This document shows, in pieces, positions 1 to 7,261 of a stretch of DNA of 11,231 nt (position 1 is the first letter of the stretch; each line of letters opens with the position of its first letter). The translations under genes and the position numbers were made by a program. The stretch covers positions 1 through 11,231 of the forward strand of contig JAEUNV010000154.1 of NCBI GenBank assembly GCA_016790385.1. Reading direction: 5' to 3'. This stretch comes from Zoogloea sp. (GTDB taxonomy: Bacteria; Pseudomonadota; Gammaproteobacteria; Burkholderiales; Rhodocyclaceae). The notes below the pieces were generated by a model that was given only the letters and a program-made list of their open reading frames with translations, was not told the origin of the DNA and made no database searches.

Positions 1-177
1 AAAGGCGGCGCTGGACTTGCCCTTGCCGTTGCCGGTGTTCACCAGCAGCAGGCCGCGGGTGTCGGTGGCGGCGGCGATGGCCGCGTCAACCACGGCCTTC
101 TTGCGCTCCATGCGGGCCTTGTGGCGGGCGTTGCGTTCTTCGTCGGTGGACGTTGCGTTCAGGTCGGTTGCGCTCAT
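1..177 (-). CDS. cobO: Corrinoid (cob(I)alamin) adenosyltransferase CobO/BtuR, N-terminal part, cut by window edge
   Basis: Transfers the adenosyl group of ATP to the cobalt of reduced corrinoids in the cytoplasm, the step needed before CobU can act on a salvaged corrinoid. Only the first 59 codons are present; the gene runs off the left edge. Visible are a charged N-terminal segment rich in Arg/Lys (around residues 15-27, HKARMERKK) and the P-loop NTGNGKGKSS near residues 47-56, which is the characteristic nucleotide-binding loop of the CobA/CobO/BtuR family. The start at 177 is preceded by a purine-rich AGAGAAG. It lies 29 bases downstream of btuD on the same strand, so it is probably the fourth gene of the riboswitch-led btuB transcript. 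The family call is secure; the C-terminal half cannot be checked. Confidence 0.93.
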   Translation of the reverse strand, partial: MSATDLNATSTDEERNARHKARMERKKAVVDAAIAAATDTRGLLLVNTGNGKGKSSAAF

Positions 178-206
178 GGCTTCTCTCGGGGGTGGTTGTG
201 ACCGGT

Positions 207-989
207 TCAGACCGGCACGAACAGGGTGTGTTCGCCATCGGCGATGGCCCGCAGGGGGTGGCCGAAGGCGGCGGACAGACGCCCAGTGGTGAGCACCTCG
301 GCCGCCGGGCCAATCACGTGGCCGCCCTCACCGTTGAGCAGCAGCACATGGCTGGCGTAGCGGGCGGTGAGGTTGATGTCATGGAGGACCATCACCACTC
401 CCGCACCACTGGCGGCCAAGCCGCGAAAATGATCGAGAACGGCAACCTGATGGTGCAGATCCAGGTGGGCCAGGGGTTCATCGAGCAGATACAGGCGTGG
501 CTGCTGGACGAGCAGGGTGGCAATGGCCAGGCGCTGGCGCTCGCCGCCGGAAAGGGTGGGTACCTGGCGCGTGGCAAAGCTTTCCAGGCCCATCTGCGTC
601 AGGGCGGCCAGGGCAATCGCTTCGTCGTCCGGGCCTTCCCAGTCCCAGCGGCCCAGGTAGGGGTGGCGGCCGACCAGGGCGGTTTCCAGCACGGTGGCGC
701 TGAAGAAGTCGGGCTGGCTTTGGGCGAGCAGGCCGCGCAGGCAGGCCTCATGGCCCCGGGGCCAGCCGGCGTAGGGCTGGCCGGACAGCAGCACGGCGCC
801 ACGGGCGGCATCGCGCAGGCCGGCGAGGGTATGGAGCAGGGTGGTCTTGCCGGCGCCGTTGCGGCCAAGGATCACCAGGGTGTCTCCGGCCTGGAGGGTG
901 AAATCCAGCTCGCGACACACCTCCCGGCGCCCCACCTGGACGGTGAGCCGTTCGGCGGCCAGCACGTGGGGGCGGGCATCCATCTTCAT
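207..989 (-). CDS. btuD: ABC transporter ATP-binding protein, cobalamin importer (BtuD-type)
   Basis: Cytoplasmic ATPase of a B12/iron-siderophore-type importer. The 260-residue product carries Walker A GRNGAGKT (42-49), a Q-loop glutamine near 90-92, signature LSGGE (146-150), Walker B LYLLDEP (166-172) and the switch histidine H203, so it looks catalytically complete and of normal length. The start at 989 overlaps the btuC stop as ATGA (986-989), typical of translational coupling; a second ATG two codons on (983) is possible. The same frame stays open upstream to 1397 but that stretch is btuC read in another frame. By sequence alone BtuD and FhuC/FecE types are hard to separate; the B12 assignment rests on the riboswitch, btuB and cobO around it. 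Confidence 0.92.
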   Translation of the reverse strand: MKMDARPHVLAAERLTVQVGRREVCRELDFTLQAGDTLVILGRNGAGKTTLLHTLAGLRDAARGAVLLSGQPYAGWPRGHEACLRGLLAQSQPDFFSATVLETALVGRHPYLGRWDWEGPDDEAIALAALTQMGLESFATRQVPTLSGGERQRLAIATLLVQQPRLYLLDEPLAHLDLHHQVAVLDHFRGLAASGAGVVMVLHDINLTARYASHVLLLNGEGGHVIGPAAEVLTTGRLSAAFGHPLRAIADGEHTLFVPV

Positions 990-2005
990 CGCGGGTGACG
1001 GGCCAGCAGGAACAGGAACACGGGCACGCCGATCAGGGCGGTGAGCACCCCCACCGGCAGCTGGATGGGGGCCACGGCGGTGCGTGCCGCGGTGTCGGCG
1101 GCGCACAGCAACACACCGCCGGCCAGGGTGGCGGCGGGCAGCAGCAGGCGCTGGTCGTTGCCGATGGCCAGGCGCACCAGGTGGGGCACGATCAGGCCGA
1201 TGAAGCCTACCGAGCCGACGGTGGTGACCGCTACGGCAGTGAGCAGGGAGCCCAGACCGTAGACCAGCCCGCGCAGGCGCCCGACCCGCACGCCGAGGGC
1301 GCGGGCGGTGACTTCGCCACGGGTCAGCAGGTTGAGTTCGCGGGCGAAGGGCAGGGCCGCCGCAAGTCCGACGGCCAGCAAGGCCAGGGCCGGCCACGGC
1401 CGGGTGGCGCCGCTGGCGTCACCCATCAGCCAGAACAGCATGCCCTTGACCCGCCCCTCCGGGGCCAGACTGAGCATCAGGGCCACCGCCGCGCCGCAGC
1501 CGGCGGCGACGATGACGCCGGTGAGGAGGAGACGGGTCTGGGTCCAGGACCCGTCTCCGTGGGCCAGCCCGAAGACCAGCAGGGTGGCGCCGAGGGCGCC
1601 GATGAAGGCTCCCGCGTCGATCCAGCCGGCCACGGCTCCGGCCAGGATGGCACCCAGCGCACCGACGGCAGCCCCGCCGGAGATCCCCAGCACGTAAGGA
1701 TCGGCCAGGGGGTTGCGCAGCAGCACCTGCATCAGCGCACCGGCCAGGGCCAGCAGGCCACCGCAGGCAAAGGCGGCCACGGCCCGCGGCAGGCGCAGGC
1801 TGCGGATGATGTCGGCCTCCATGCCGCCTTCGGTGCCGGAGAGGGCGGTCAGGAGGTCGTCGAAGGAGACCGGCAGGGCGCCGGCCGAGAGGGACCAGAC
1901 AAAGGCCGCGAGCGCCGCCAGCACCAGGCCGGCGAGCACTGCCGCGGCGCGGCGGCGCAACGACAGCATGCCGGTGTTGCAGCTTGCGGCCTGCTCCTGG
2001 GCCAT
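986..2005 (-). CDS. btuC: Inner-membrane permease of cobalamin ABC importer (FecCD/BtuC family)
   Basis: Multi-spanning permease that passes B12 from its periplasmic binding protein into the cytoplasm; BtuC works as a dimer with BtuD. The 339-residue product is strongly hydrophobic from about residue 17, with family landmarks RLPRAVAAFACGG (71-83), QVLLRNPLADPYVLG (93-107), the cytoplasmic coupling region TRGEVTARALGV (228-239), VGFIGLIVPHLVR (266-278) and LPVGVLTALIGVPVF (316-330). I chose the start at 2005 because GGAGG lies 4 bases before it (2010-2014); an in-frame ATG at 2020 would add MSGGT but has no good ribosome site. It begins 18 bases after the btuB stop and overlaps btuD by ATGA. 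No periplasmic binding protein (BtuF) gene is in the window. Confidence 0.92.
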   Translation of the reverse strand: MAQEQAASCNTGMLSLRRRAAAVLAGLVLAALAAFVWSLSAGALPVSFDDLLTALSGTEGGMEADIIRSLRLPRAVAAFACGGLLALAGALMQVLLRNPLADPYVLGISGGAAVGALGAILAGAVAGWIDAGAFIGALGATLLVFGLAHGDGSWTQTRLLLTGVIVAAGCGAAVALMLSLAPEGRVKGMLFWLMGDASGATRPWPALALLAVGLAAALPFARELNLLTRGEVTARALGVRVGRLRGLVYGLGSLLTAVAVTTVGSVGFIGLIVPHLVRLAIGNDQRLLLPAATLAGGVLLCAADTAARTAVAPIQLPVGVLTALIGVPVFLFLLARHPR

Positions 2006-2023
2006 GGTCCCTCCGCTCATGTC

Positions 2024-3829
2024 TTACTTCGGAGCGTAGCGTACGCCGACGAAGACGTTGGCGCCGGGGGTGTTGTAGCCGTAAGCGGTCTCGTATTGCT
2101 TGTCGAGCAGGTTGTTCATCCGCCCTTCAACGGCCCATTCGTGGGTGAGGGCGTACTTGGCATAGGCGTTGAGTACGCCATAGCCGCCCAGCGGACGGAT
2201 CTCGTTGGCCCGGTCGTAGCGGTCGCCGGAGCCGCGCCACTCGACACCCATGGTGAGCGCCTGGATGCGCCGGCTGATGGAAAGGTTGGCGAACTTGTTG
2301 GCGCGGCGTTGCAGGCGCTTGTCCGTGTCGGCGTCCTTCGGGTCGAGGAAGTCCACGCTGGCGCTCAGATCAAAGCCGGCCAGTTGTCCACCGTAACCCA
2401 GGGTGATGCCCTCGAGCTTGGCATTGGCCACGTTGCGGGGGATGAAGTTCTGGTCGTTGGCGATCAGGTTGCTGATGCGGTTGCGGTAATAGGTGGCGCT
2501 CAGGTTGTGGCTGCCCTTTTCCCACAGCAGGCCGATTTCCTTGTTGTAGGCATTCTCGGGCTTCAGCTCGGGGTTGCCGAAGCCCGGGTAGTACAGCTCG
2601 TTGAAGGTCGGCGCCCGGAAGGCCGAGCCGATGCTGCCCTGGACGCGCAGGGTTGGCAGGATCTGGTAGCCGTAGCCGGCGTAGCCTGTGGTCTTGCCGC
2701 CGTACTGGGAGTTGTCGTCGTGGCGGGCGTTGAGCTGCAGGCGGTGGGCGTCGATGCTCGCCGTCCAGCCGAGCAGGAAGGAATTGACCGAGCGGCTGAC
2801 ATCGAAGGTGCCTTCGTTGGTGGCCTTTTGGTGCAGGTTTTCGTAGGCGGCAAGCAGGCTGCCCACCGGCAGGCGCACATCGTGCTGCCACATGAACTGG
2901 TTCTGGGTGGTCTTGATGGTGGCGCCGTTGGGAGCGTAGGAGGCGAAGTTCTCGTAATCGTCGATGGACTGGCCGAAGCGCACGGTGCTGGTCCAGATGT
3001 CGGTGAACCGGTTGCGACTGTAGAGGTTCCAGGCGCTCTGGGCGGCGTTGTTGTAGTTGTTGTAGGTCCGGCCCGAGTCGTACATGGAGCGGCTTTCGGC
3101 ATAGAGCACCGAGCCGCCCAGTTCGTGACCAGCGGCAGGGCGCCAGGCGAAGTTGCCCGAGAAATTGCCGTTGCGGTACAGGTCGTTGTCGGGGTTGTAG
3201 GTGGACAGCTTGCGGTTCTGGGCGCTGAAGCTGTCCGTCTGGGAATAGCCGCCGCGTGCCGAATAGGATATCTGCTCGGTGCCGCCCGCCACGCCGGCGG
3301 AGACTTCACGGGTGCCGTAGCTGCCGGCGCCCACGAAGGCATTGATCTTCGGTTCGCCGCGGCCTTTTTTGGTGATGACCTGTATCACACCGCCGATGGC
3401 GTCGGCACCATACAAGGCCGAGGCGGGGCCGCGGACGATCTCGATGCGTTCGATCTGGGACAGGGGAATGTCCTGCCAGGCGGCCGTGCCCAGGGTGGCG
3501 GAGCCCAGGCGCATGCCGTCCACGAGGAACAGGGTGTGCTTGGAGTTGGTGCCGCGGATGGAGATGTCGGTGGCCTTGCCCGGGCCGCCGTTGGAACTCA
3601 TCTGGATGCCGGGCTGGCGGGCCAGCAGTTCGGGCAGCGAGAAGCTCGGGCCGGCCCGTTCGATACTCTCGCGGTCGATCACCGTGGTGTCGGCGATGGC
3701 CTCGTCGGCGCGCTGGGCCTGACGGGTGGCGGTCACGGTCACGGTGGGTTGATCGGTCCCGGCGGCCAGTGCTGGGGTAGAAAAAGCGGAAGCGACCGCG
3801 ATGGCGGCAGCGGAAAGGCGGATGATCAT
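2024..3829 (-). CDS. btuB: TonB-dependent outer-membrane vitamin B12 receptor
   Basis: Outer-membrane gated barrel that binds cobalamin outside and imports it with TonB energy. The 601-residue product has a signal peptide (residues 1 to about 23, ending STPALAA), a TonB box TVTVTATR (29-36), a plug domain (about 40-155: LPELLARQPGIQ, DISIRGTNSKHTLFLVDGMR, IERIEIVRGPASALYGADAIGGVI) and a C-terminal barrel with the closing signature YETAYGYNTPG...FVGVRY. Length fits BtuB (about 600). The start at 3829 is chosen because it gives the signal peptide and has GGGAG ten bases upstream (3840-3844); an upstream in-frame ATG at 3883 would put 18 polar residues before it. A cobalamin riboswitch in its leader (3972-4203) makes B12 the likely substrate and B12 repression the likely control. 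Confidence 0.95.
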   Translation of the reverse strand: MIIRLSAAAIAVASAFSTPALAAGTDQPTVTVTATRQAQRADEAIADTTVIDRESIERAGPSFSLPELLARQPGIQMSSNGGPGKATDISIRGTNSKHTLFLVDGMRLGSATLGTAAWQDIPLSQIERIEIVRGPASALYGADAIGGVIQVITKKGRGEPKINAFVGAGSYGTREVSAGVAGGTEQISYSARGGYSQTDSFSAQNRKLSTYNPDNDLYRNGNFSGNFAWRPAAGHELGGSVLYAESRSMYDSGRTYNNYNNAAQSAWNLYSRNRFTDIWTSTVRFGQSIDDYENFASYAPNGATIKTTQNQFMWQHDVRLPVGSLLAAYENLHQKATNEGTFDVSRSVNSFLLGWTASIDAHRLQLNARHDDNSQYGGKTTGYAGYGYQILPTLRVQGSIGSAFRAPTFNELYYPGFGNPELKPENAYNKEIGLLWEKGSHNLSATYYRNRISNLIANDQNFIPRNVANAKLEGITLGYGGQLAGFDLSASVDFLDPKDADTDKRLQRRANKFANLSISRRIQALTMGVEWRGSGDRYDRANEIRPLGGYGVLNAYAKYALTHEWAVEGRMNNLLDKQYETAYGYNTPGANVFVGVRYAPK

Positions 3830-3839
3830 TTTATGGTTT

Positions 3840-3899
3840 CTCCCTTGCCCGGCCGCGTCCCCGCCGCCGGGTGGATTGCGCATGGCGGCGCCGAGGGAG
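3840..3899 (-). promoter_or_regulatory. btuB leader fold that pairs the Shine-Dalgarno (possible riboswitch expression platform)
   Basis: Read on the minus strand, CTCCCT (3899-3894) is the exact complement of the btuB ribosome site AGGGAG (3845-3840). The two arms enclose a GC hairpin CCCGGC/GCCGGG (3871-3866 with 3853-3848, 12-base loop). Together they form a helix that would hide the btuB SD. There is no U-tract after any leader hairpin, so control of translation rather than of termination is the likelier mode. The base pairing is seen; its role in B12 switching is inferred. Confidence 0.5.
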
Positions 3900-3942
3900 G
3901 TTTTGCAGAGAGAGTCCGGAAAGATCCATGACCGCGCTCGTC

Positions 3943-3958
3943 GCCACCACCCCGTGGC
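3943..3958 (-). other. Small hairpin in the btuB leader
   Basis: GCCAC/GTGGC stem (3943-3947 with 3954-3958) with a six-base loop, between the riboswitch aptamer and the SD-pairing fold. No U-tract follows. It may be a spacer helix or part of an alternative fold of the leader; its role is unknown. Confidence 0.3.
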
Positions 3959-3971
3959 ACTGCCGCTTCAT

Positions 3972-4203
3972 GTGATCAAGGCCGGTATCCGGGCTCGCAG
4001 GCGGGGCCGGCAGGGCAGCAATGATGCCGAGCCGGACGTGGTGTATCGCCTTCCCAGGCCAGTGGCCCAGTGGCGGTGTGACACACTTTGCGCTTGCTTA
4101 CCGTTGCGGGGGCAGCACAGGCATTGCGGCTTCGGCGAGAAGCACGCGCACCTGTTTCCCGTTTAACTCCGGGTCTGGACGACCTGTGGAGCACCTGGAA
4201 CAC
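3972..4203 (-). ncRNA. Cobalamin (B12) riboswitch aptamer, leader of btuB
   Basis: Cis-acting RNA that binds adenosylcobalamin or a related cobalamin and lowers expression of the downstream B12 uptake genes. On the minus strand in order: a P1 5' arm GTGTTCCAGG (4203-4194) followed by GTGCTCC; GGGAAACAGGTGCG (4160-4147); the core GCTGCCCCCGCAACGGTAA (4116-4098), which is the most diagnostic block of the class; CCACTGG with TGGGAAGG (4073-4049); the B12 box AGCCCGGATACCGGC (3995-3981); and the P1 3' arm CCTTGATCAC (3981-3972), which pairs with the 5' arm at 8 of 10 positions. The length of about 230 bases is usual. It lies 142 bases upstream of the btuB start. Exact ends are set from the P1 pairing and could move by a few bases. 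Confidence 0.93.
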
Positions 4204-4221
4204 TTTTGCCCGGTAAAGTGC

Positions 4222-4250
4222 TTGATGCACCGGACAGCCTGACATAATAC
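4222..4250 (+). promoter_or_regulatory. Candidate sigma70-type promoter for cobU
   Basis: TTGATG (4222-4227) and TAATAC (4245-4250) are separated by 17 bases; CATAAT at 4243-4248 is a better -10 match but at 15-base spacing. Start of transcription would be about 4255-4258, giving a leader of roughly 55 bases to the cobU ATG. The region is clearly more A/T-rich than the surrounding coding DNA. Seen as a match to consensus only. Confidence 0.45.
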
Positions 4251-4252
4251 CA
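4244..4252 (-). promoter_or_regulatory. Candidate extended -10 promoter for btuB operon
   Basis: On the minus strand TGGTATTAT (4252-4244) is an extended -10 element (TGn plus TATTAT, five of six to TATAAT). No good -35 is seen at 16-18 bases, which is usual for extended -10 promoters. Transcription would start near 4237, about 34 bases before the riboswitch P1 arm. It occupies the same bases as the cobU -10 on the opposite strand. Confidence 0.45.
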
Positions 4253-4310
4253 CCTAAATCAGATACTTCCTGAAATTGACCTCCGTTCACGGAACGATTC
4301 AAGCGTCCTT

Positions 4311-4856
4311 ATGCCCTGCGAATTGATAATCGGCGGCGCCCGTTCGGGCAAGAGCCGCCATGCCGAACAACGTGCTGTCGAAAGTGGTCTGTCGGTGCAT
4401 GTGATTGTCACGGCCGAAGCACTCGACGAAGAGATGCGCCTGCGCATCGCCCGCCATCAGGCTGATCGGCCTGCCGGCTGGAAGGTGGTGGAAGCACCGC
4501 GGGGGCTGGCGGCGGCGCTGACGGCCGAAGCCGCCGAGGGGCGGTGCGTGGTGGTCGACTGCCTGACCCTGTGGCTGGCGAATCTGCTCGCGGGTGCTGA
4601 AAACCTGCCGCCCGGCGCCGATGCAGAGCAGCTTCCGGCCCTGACTACGGAACGCGCGGCCTTGCTTGGATTGATTCCGACACTGCCGGGCAAGGTTCTA
4701 TTCGTGGCCAATGAGGTTGGTCTTGGCCTGGTTCCCGAAACACCCCTCGGCCGGCTCTTCCGGGATGAGGCTGGCCGTCTCAACCAGGCGGTGGCGGCCC
4801 TGTGCGATGGTGTGACACTCGTTGCCGCCGGCCTGCCCTTGAGGCTGAAGGGGTGA
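4311..4856 (+). CDS. cobU: Bifunctional adenosylcobinamide kinase / adenosylcobinamide-phosphate guanylyltransferase
   Basis: Phosphorylates adenosylcobinamide and then adds GMP to give adenosylcobinamide-GDP, the activated partner for CobS (also named cobP). The 181-residue protein has the P-loop GGARSGKS (8-15), the region DEEMRLRIARHQADRPAGW (39-57) in which H49 corresponds to the GMP-accepting histidine of CobU, VVDCLTLWLANLL (81-93) and the conserved tail NEVGLGLVPETPLGRLFRDE (134-153) followed by AGRLNQ. Length is normal. The start fits the family, in which the P-loop lies a few residues from the N-terminus, although no clear Shine-Dalgarno is seen before ATG at 4311. It is divergent from btuB and has no riboswitch of its own. 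An inverted repeat CGTTC-ACG-GAACG lies in its leader near 4287-4299. Confidence 0.96.
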   Translation: MPCELIIGGARSGKSRHAEQRAVESGLSVHVIVTAEALDEEMRLRIARHQADRPAGWKVVEAPRGLAAALTAEAAEGRCVVVDCLTLWLANLLAGAENLPPGADAEQLPALTTERAALLGLIPTLPGKVLFVANEVGLGLVPETPLGRLFRDEAGRLNQAVAALCDGVTLVAAGLPLRLKG

Positions 4857-4944
4857 TGCTTCGCCGCACTCGCGTTGTAAATAGTTGATTGGCATGTTGA
4901 TGGCAGGGGGTGGAAATAAGTCACATCCAGAAGGTGTGCCAGCT

Positions 4945-4969
4945 CACTGCGAACGCCCCTTGGGCAGTG
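4945..4969 (+). other. Hairpin between cobU and the chagasin-like gene
   Basis: CACTGC (4945-4950) pairs with GCAGTG (4964-4969) over a 13-base loop, in the 160-base space between cobU and the next gene. There is no T-tract after it, so it is not a standard terminator. A near-direct repeat GTTGATTGGCA / GTTGATGGCA (4884-4894 and 4896-4905) lies just upstream and could be a protein-binding site. No convincing promoter is seen in the gap. Confidence 0.3.
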
Positions 4970-5016
4970 CACCATCAAAGCCATTACAAAAATTTACAGC
5001 GGGAGGCGTCGATACC

Positions 5017-5325
5017 ATGGATACCCAGCATCTTGCCGGCGGCGTAGGCCAGCCTTGCCGGATTGCCCTGCCCTCGCAGCCTGGTAGCGGCGCCACTTGG
5101 TATGTGGATTCGTCCGCCAGCCCGCTTCGCGTCACCCTTGAGCAAACCGTCGATCAACAGGGTGCCCGCCGCCGTGGCAGTCAGGTTTTCCTGGTGGTGG
5201 GTGAAGCGCCGGGTGACTACGAACTGCGATTCGTGCTCAAACGCGCCTGGGAAAGCCAGGTGCGCAACAGCCGGCGAGTCGTCTTTCAGGTGCGCGGTAA
5301 TGATCGCCGTGGCCTGTGCAGCTGA
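5017..5325 (+). CDS. Chagasin-like protein (peptidase inhibitor I42-like fold), probable
   Basis: Small 102-residue protein. I42 (chagasin) inhibitors are single Ig-like domains that block papain-type cysteine peptidases with three loops, NPTTG(Y/F), GxGG and RPW. Here the counterparts look like LPSQPGSGATWYV (18-30), RRRGSQVFLV (51-60) and GDYELRFVLKRAWE (66-79), followed by a last beta strand RRVVFQV (86-92). The strand pattern and the F-V-L-K-R-x-W-E block are close to the family; the inhibitory loops themselves are degenerate, so inhibitor activity is uncertain. I chose ATG 5017 because GGGAGG (5001-5006) precedes it and the frame upstream to 4885 is not protein-like. No signal peptide is seen, whereas many bacterial relatives are exported. 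It sits between cobU and cobT; any link to B12 is unknown. Confidence 0.7.
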   Translation: MDTQHLAGGVGQPCRIALPSQPGSGATWYVDSSASPLRVTLEQTVDQQGARRRGSQVFLVVGEAPGDYELRFVLKRAWESQVRNSRRVVFQVRGNDRRGLCS

Positions 5326-5374
5326 GTTTTCTTGCCGTGCCGACAAGCTGCCGGTACGTGGGGCGAAGCCGCGC

Positions 5375-5403
5375 TTGTAATTAACCGTACTCCGTCCTAG
5401 CAT
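5375..5403 (+). promoter_or_regulatory. Candidate promoter for cobT-cobS-cobC
   Basis: TTGTAA (5375-5380) and TAGCAT (5398-5403) are separated by exactly 17 bases, each four of six to the sigma70 consensus, in the 102-base gap before cobT. It would start transcription about 15-20 bases before the cobT ATG. Weak by match alone; read-through from cobU is equally possible. Confidence 0.3.
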
Positions 5404-5427
5404 CCGCGGCCTTGACCCTGCCTGCCG

Positions 5428-6471
5428 ATGCGCCCCATGAACATCTCCATTGCCCGTCCCGATCGTGCCCTTGCGGCCGCTCTCCAGCAGCGCATCGATG
5501 CCAAGACCAAGCCTCTCGGGGCACTTGGGCGACTTGAGGCGCTGGCCCAGCAGATCGGCCTGATCCAGCAGTCCCTCTCCCCCGAGCTGCGCAGGCCGCA
5601 CATGCTCGTCTTTGCCGGTGATCACGGCGCGGCGCGTGCCGGTGTCTCGGCCTATCCCCAGGACGTGACCTGGCAGATGGTCGAGAACTTTCTCGCCGGC
5701 GGGGCAGCGATCAATGTCTTTGCCCGTCAGGCAGGCATGGCCCTGTCGGTGGTGGACGCGGGGGTGGCACGGGATTTCGGCAAGCGCCCCGGGCTGATCG
5801 ACGCCAAAGTGGCCCCGGGAACCGCCAACTATCTGGAAATGCCAGCCATGGACGCGACCCGTCGGGATGCAGCCATGGCCCGAGGGCGCGAGCTGGCCCG
5901 CGAGCTGGCCGAACAGGGCTGCAACGTGGTGGGTTTTGGCGAGATGGGTATCGGCAACACCGCTTCGGCGTCACTGCTGACCCACTGCCTGACCTGTGCC
6001 GAGCTTGACATCGTGGTTGGCCGCGGCACAGGGCTGGACGACGCTGGTCTGGCCCGCAAACGCCGGCTCCTCGCCCAGGCCGTGGCCCGTGGCGGGAGGG
6101 TGGCCGATCCGCTGGAAGCCCTTGCCCAGTATGGGGGTTTCGAGATCGCCATGATGGCCGGGGCCATGCTTGGTGCTGCCGAAGCGGGCATGATCCTGCT
6201 GATTGACGGTTTCATTGTTACCAGCGCCCTGCTGGTGGCCCACAGCCTGTGCCCGGCGATCCTCGACTACTGCGTGTTCGCCCACCGCTCCCAGGAGCCC
6301 GGCCACGCCGTGCAACTCGCCCATTTCAACACCGAGCCCCTGGTCCAGCTTGATCTGCGGCTGGGGGAAGGTACAGGCGCCGCGCTGGTGTACCCGCTGG
6401 TACAGGCGGCGGTGAACTTCCTCAACGAGATGGCGAGCTTCGACTCTGCCGGTGTAAGCGGTCAGGCCTGA
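5428..6471 (+). CDS. cobT: Nicotinate-nucleotide--dimethylbenzimidazole phosphoribosyltransferase
   Basis: Makes alpha-ribazole 5'-phosphate from 5,6-dimethylbenzimidazole and nicotinate mononucleotide, supplying the lower ligand of B12. The 347-residue protein shows the N-terminal block [15 protein letters not shown] (23-37), [16 protein letters not shown] (62-77), [15 protein letters not shown] (170-184), VGRGTGLDD (197-205) and C-terminal [10 protein letters not shown] (311-320), whose Glu314 matches the catalytic glutamate of CobT. All parts of a working enzyme are present and the length is normal. Start is uncertain by three codons: ATG 5428 and ATG 5437 are both in frame and neither has a clear Shine-Dalgarno. 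It begins 102 bases after the chagasin-like gene and 16 bases before cobS, so it heads a tight cobT-cobS-cobC run. Confidence 0.96.
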   Translation: MRPMNISIARPDRALAAALQQRIDAKTKPLGALGRLEALAQQIGLIQQSLSPELRRPHMLVFAGDHGAARAGVSAYPQDVTWQMVENFLAGGAAINVFARQAGMALSVVDAGVARDFGKRPGLIDAKVAPGTANYLEMPAMDATRRDAAMARGRELARELAEQGCNVVGFGEMGIGNTASASLLTHCLTCAELDIVVGRGTGLDDAGLARKRRLLAQAVARGGRVADPLEALAQYGGFEIAMMAGAMLGAAEAGMILLIDGFIVTSALLVAHSLCPAILDYCVFAHRSQEPGHAVQLAHFNTEPLVQLDLRLGEGTGAALVYPLVQAAVNFLNEMASFDSAGVSGQA

Positions 6472-6487
6472 ACCCGATCGGCCATCC

Positions 6488-7261
6488 ATGATCCGCACCC
6501 AGATCGAGCTATTTTTCATCGCCCTCGGTTTCTTCACCCGCTTGCCGGTGCCCGGTTGGGTCGAGTTTGCCCCGGAAAAGCTGGGTCAGGCGGCTCGATT
6601 CCTGCCGTGGGTCGGCTGGATCGTCGGCCTGATCAGTGCGCTGGTATATGGTTTGGCCGTGCAGGTGCTGCCTGTCGACCTGGCGGTCGTCCTCGCGATG
6701 GCGGCGGGCATCCGGACCACCGGCGCCTTCCACGAGGACGGTTGGGCCGACACCTGCGATGGGCTAGGCGGCGGCTGGAACCGCGCGCAGATCCTGGCGA
6801 TCATGAAGGATTCGCGGATCGGCAGCTATGGCACCATCGGCCTGGTCCTGATGCTCCTCGCCAAGTACCTCGCGCTGGTCGATCTGGGCGCTGAGCAGGA
6901 CTATCCCGTGATCGCCGCCCTGTTGGTGGCACATCCCCTGTCGCGGCTTACGGCGGTGAGTCTGATGGCCGTTCTCGATTACGCACGGTCCGACGACAGT
7001 GCCAAGTCCGCCACCGTTGCCCGCCGGCCGACTTTGGCCGAGCTGGGTATCGCGACCCTGGGAGGCATCCTGCCCTTGCTGCTGCTCAATCCCGTCGAAG
7101 CCTTCCTGGTGCTGGTGCTTGCCGCGGTGGTCGGGGTGCTGGCAATGCGCACCTTTGCCCTCCGGCTGGGGGGCTATACCGGTGACTGCCTGGGCGCCAC
7201 CCAGCAGGTTGCGGAATTGATCATCTACCTGGGACTCCTGGGCGCATGGAACTTTACCTGA
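6488..7261 (+). CDS. cobS: Adenosylcobinamide-GDP ribazoletransferase (cobalamin 5'-phosphate synthase)
   Basis: Inner-membrane enzyme joining adenosylcobinamide-GDP (from CobU) with alpha-ribazole or its phosphate (from CobT) to give adenosylcobalamin (phosphate). The 257-residue protein is hydrophobic with several membrane segments and carries the family signatures FFTRLPVP (15-22), [20 protein letters not shown] (78-97), [14 protein letters not shown] (106-119) and, close to the C-terminus, [16 protein letters not shown]. The acidic FHEDG-x-AD-x-xDG block is the likely Mg-binding active site. Length is normal. It starts 16 bases after cobT and its last 16 bases overlap the start of cobC. 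Confidence 0.96.
   Translation: MIRTQIELFFIALGFFTRLPVPGWVEFAPEKLGQAARFLPWVGWIVGLISALVYGLAVQVLPVDLAVVLAMAAGIRTTGAFHEDGWADTCDGLGGGWNRAQILAIMKDSRIGSYGTIGLVLMLLAKYLALVDLGAEQDYPVIAALLVAHPLSRLTAVSLMAVLDYARSDDSAKSATVARRPTLAELGIATLGGILPLLLLNPVEAFLVLVLAAVVGVLAMRTFALRLGGYTGDCLGATQQVAELIIYLGLLGAWNFT

Noticed and set aside
153..998. 281-codon plus-strand frame opposite btuD
   Set aside because: Low-complexity Gly/Gln/Ala-rich shadow of btuD with no ribosome site or motif.
990..1397. N-terminal extension of btuD to 1397
   Set aside because: The extension is btuC read out of frame, rich in Arg/Pro/Gly; the ATGA overlap at 986-989 is the natural start.
995..3931. Very long open frame (978 codons) on the plus strand opposite btuC and btuB
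   Set aside because: It is antisense to two well-supported genes, has the Gly/Ala/Gln/Val-rich make-up of high-GC shadow frames, and shows no domain or signal. btuB and btuC signatures are unmistakable on the other strand.
3976..4302. 108-codon minus-strand frame across the btuB leader
   Set aside because: It coincides with the riboswitch RNA; conservation blocks there are RNA blocks, not protein.
4885..5016. Longer start for the chagasin-like gene
   Set aside because: The upstream 44 codons show no signal peptide or domain, and GGGAGG at 5001-5006 fits ATG 5017.
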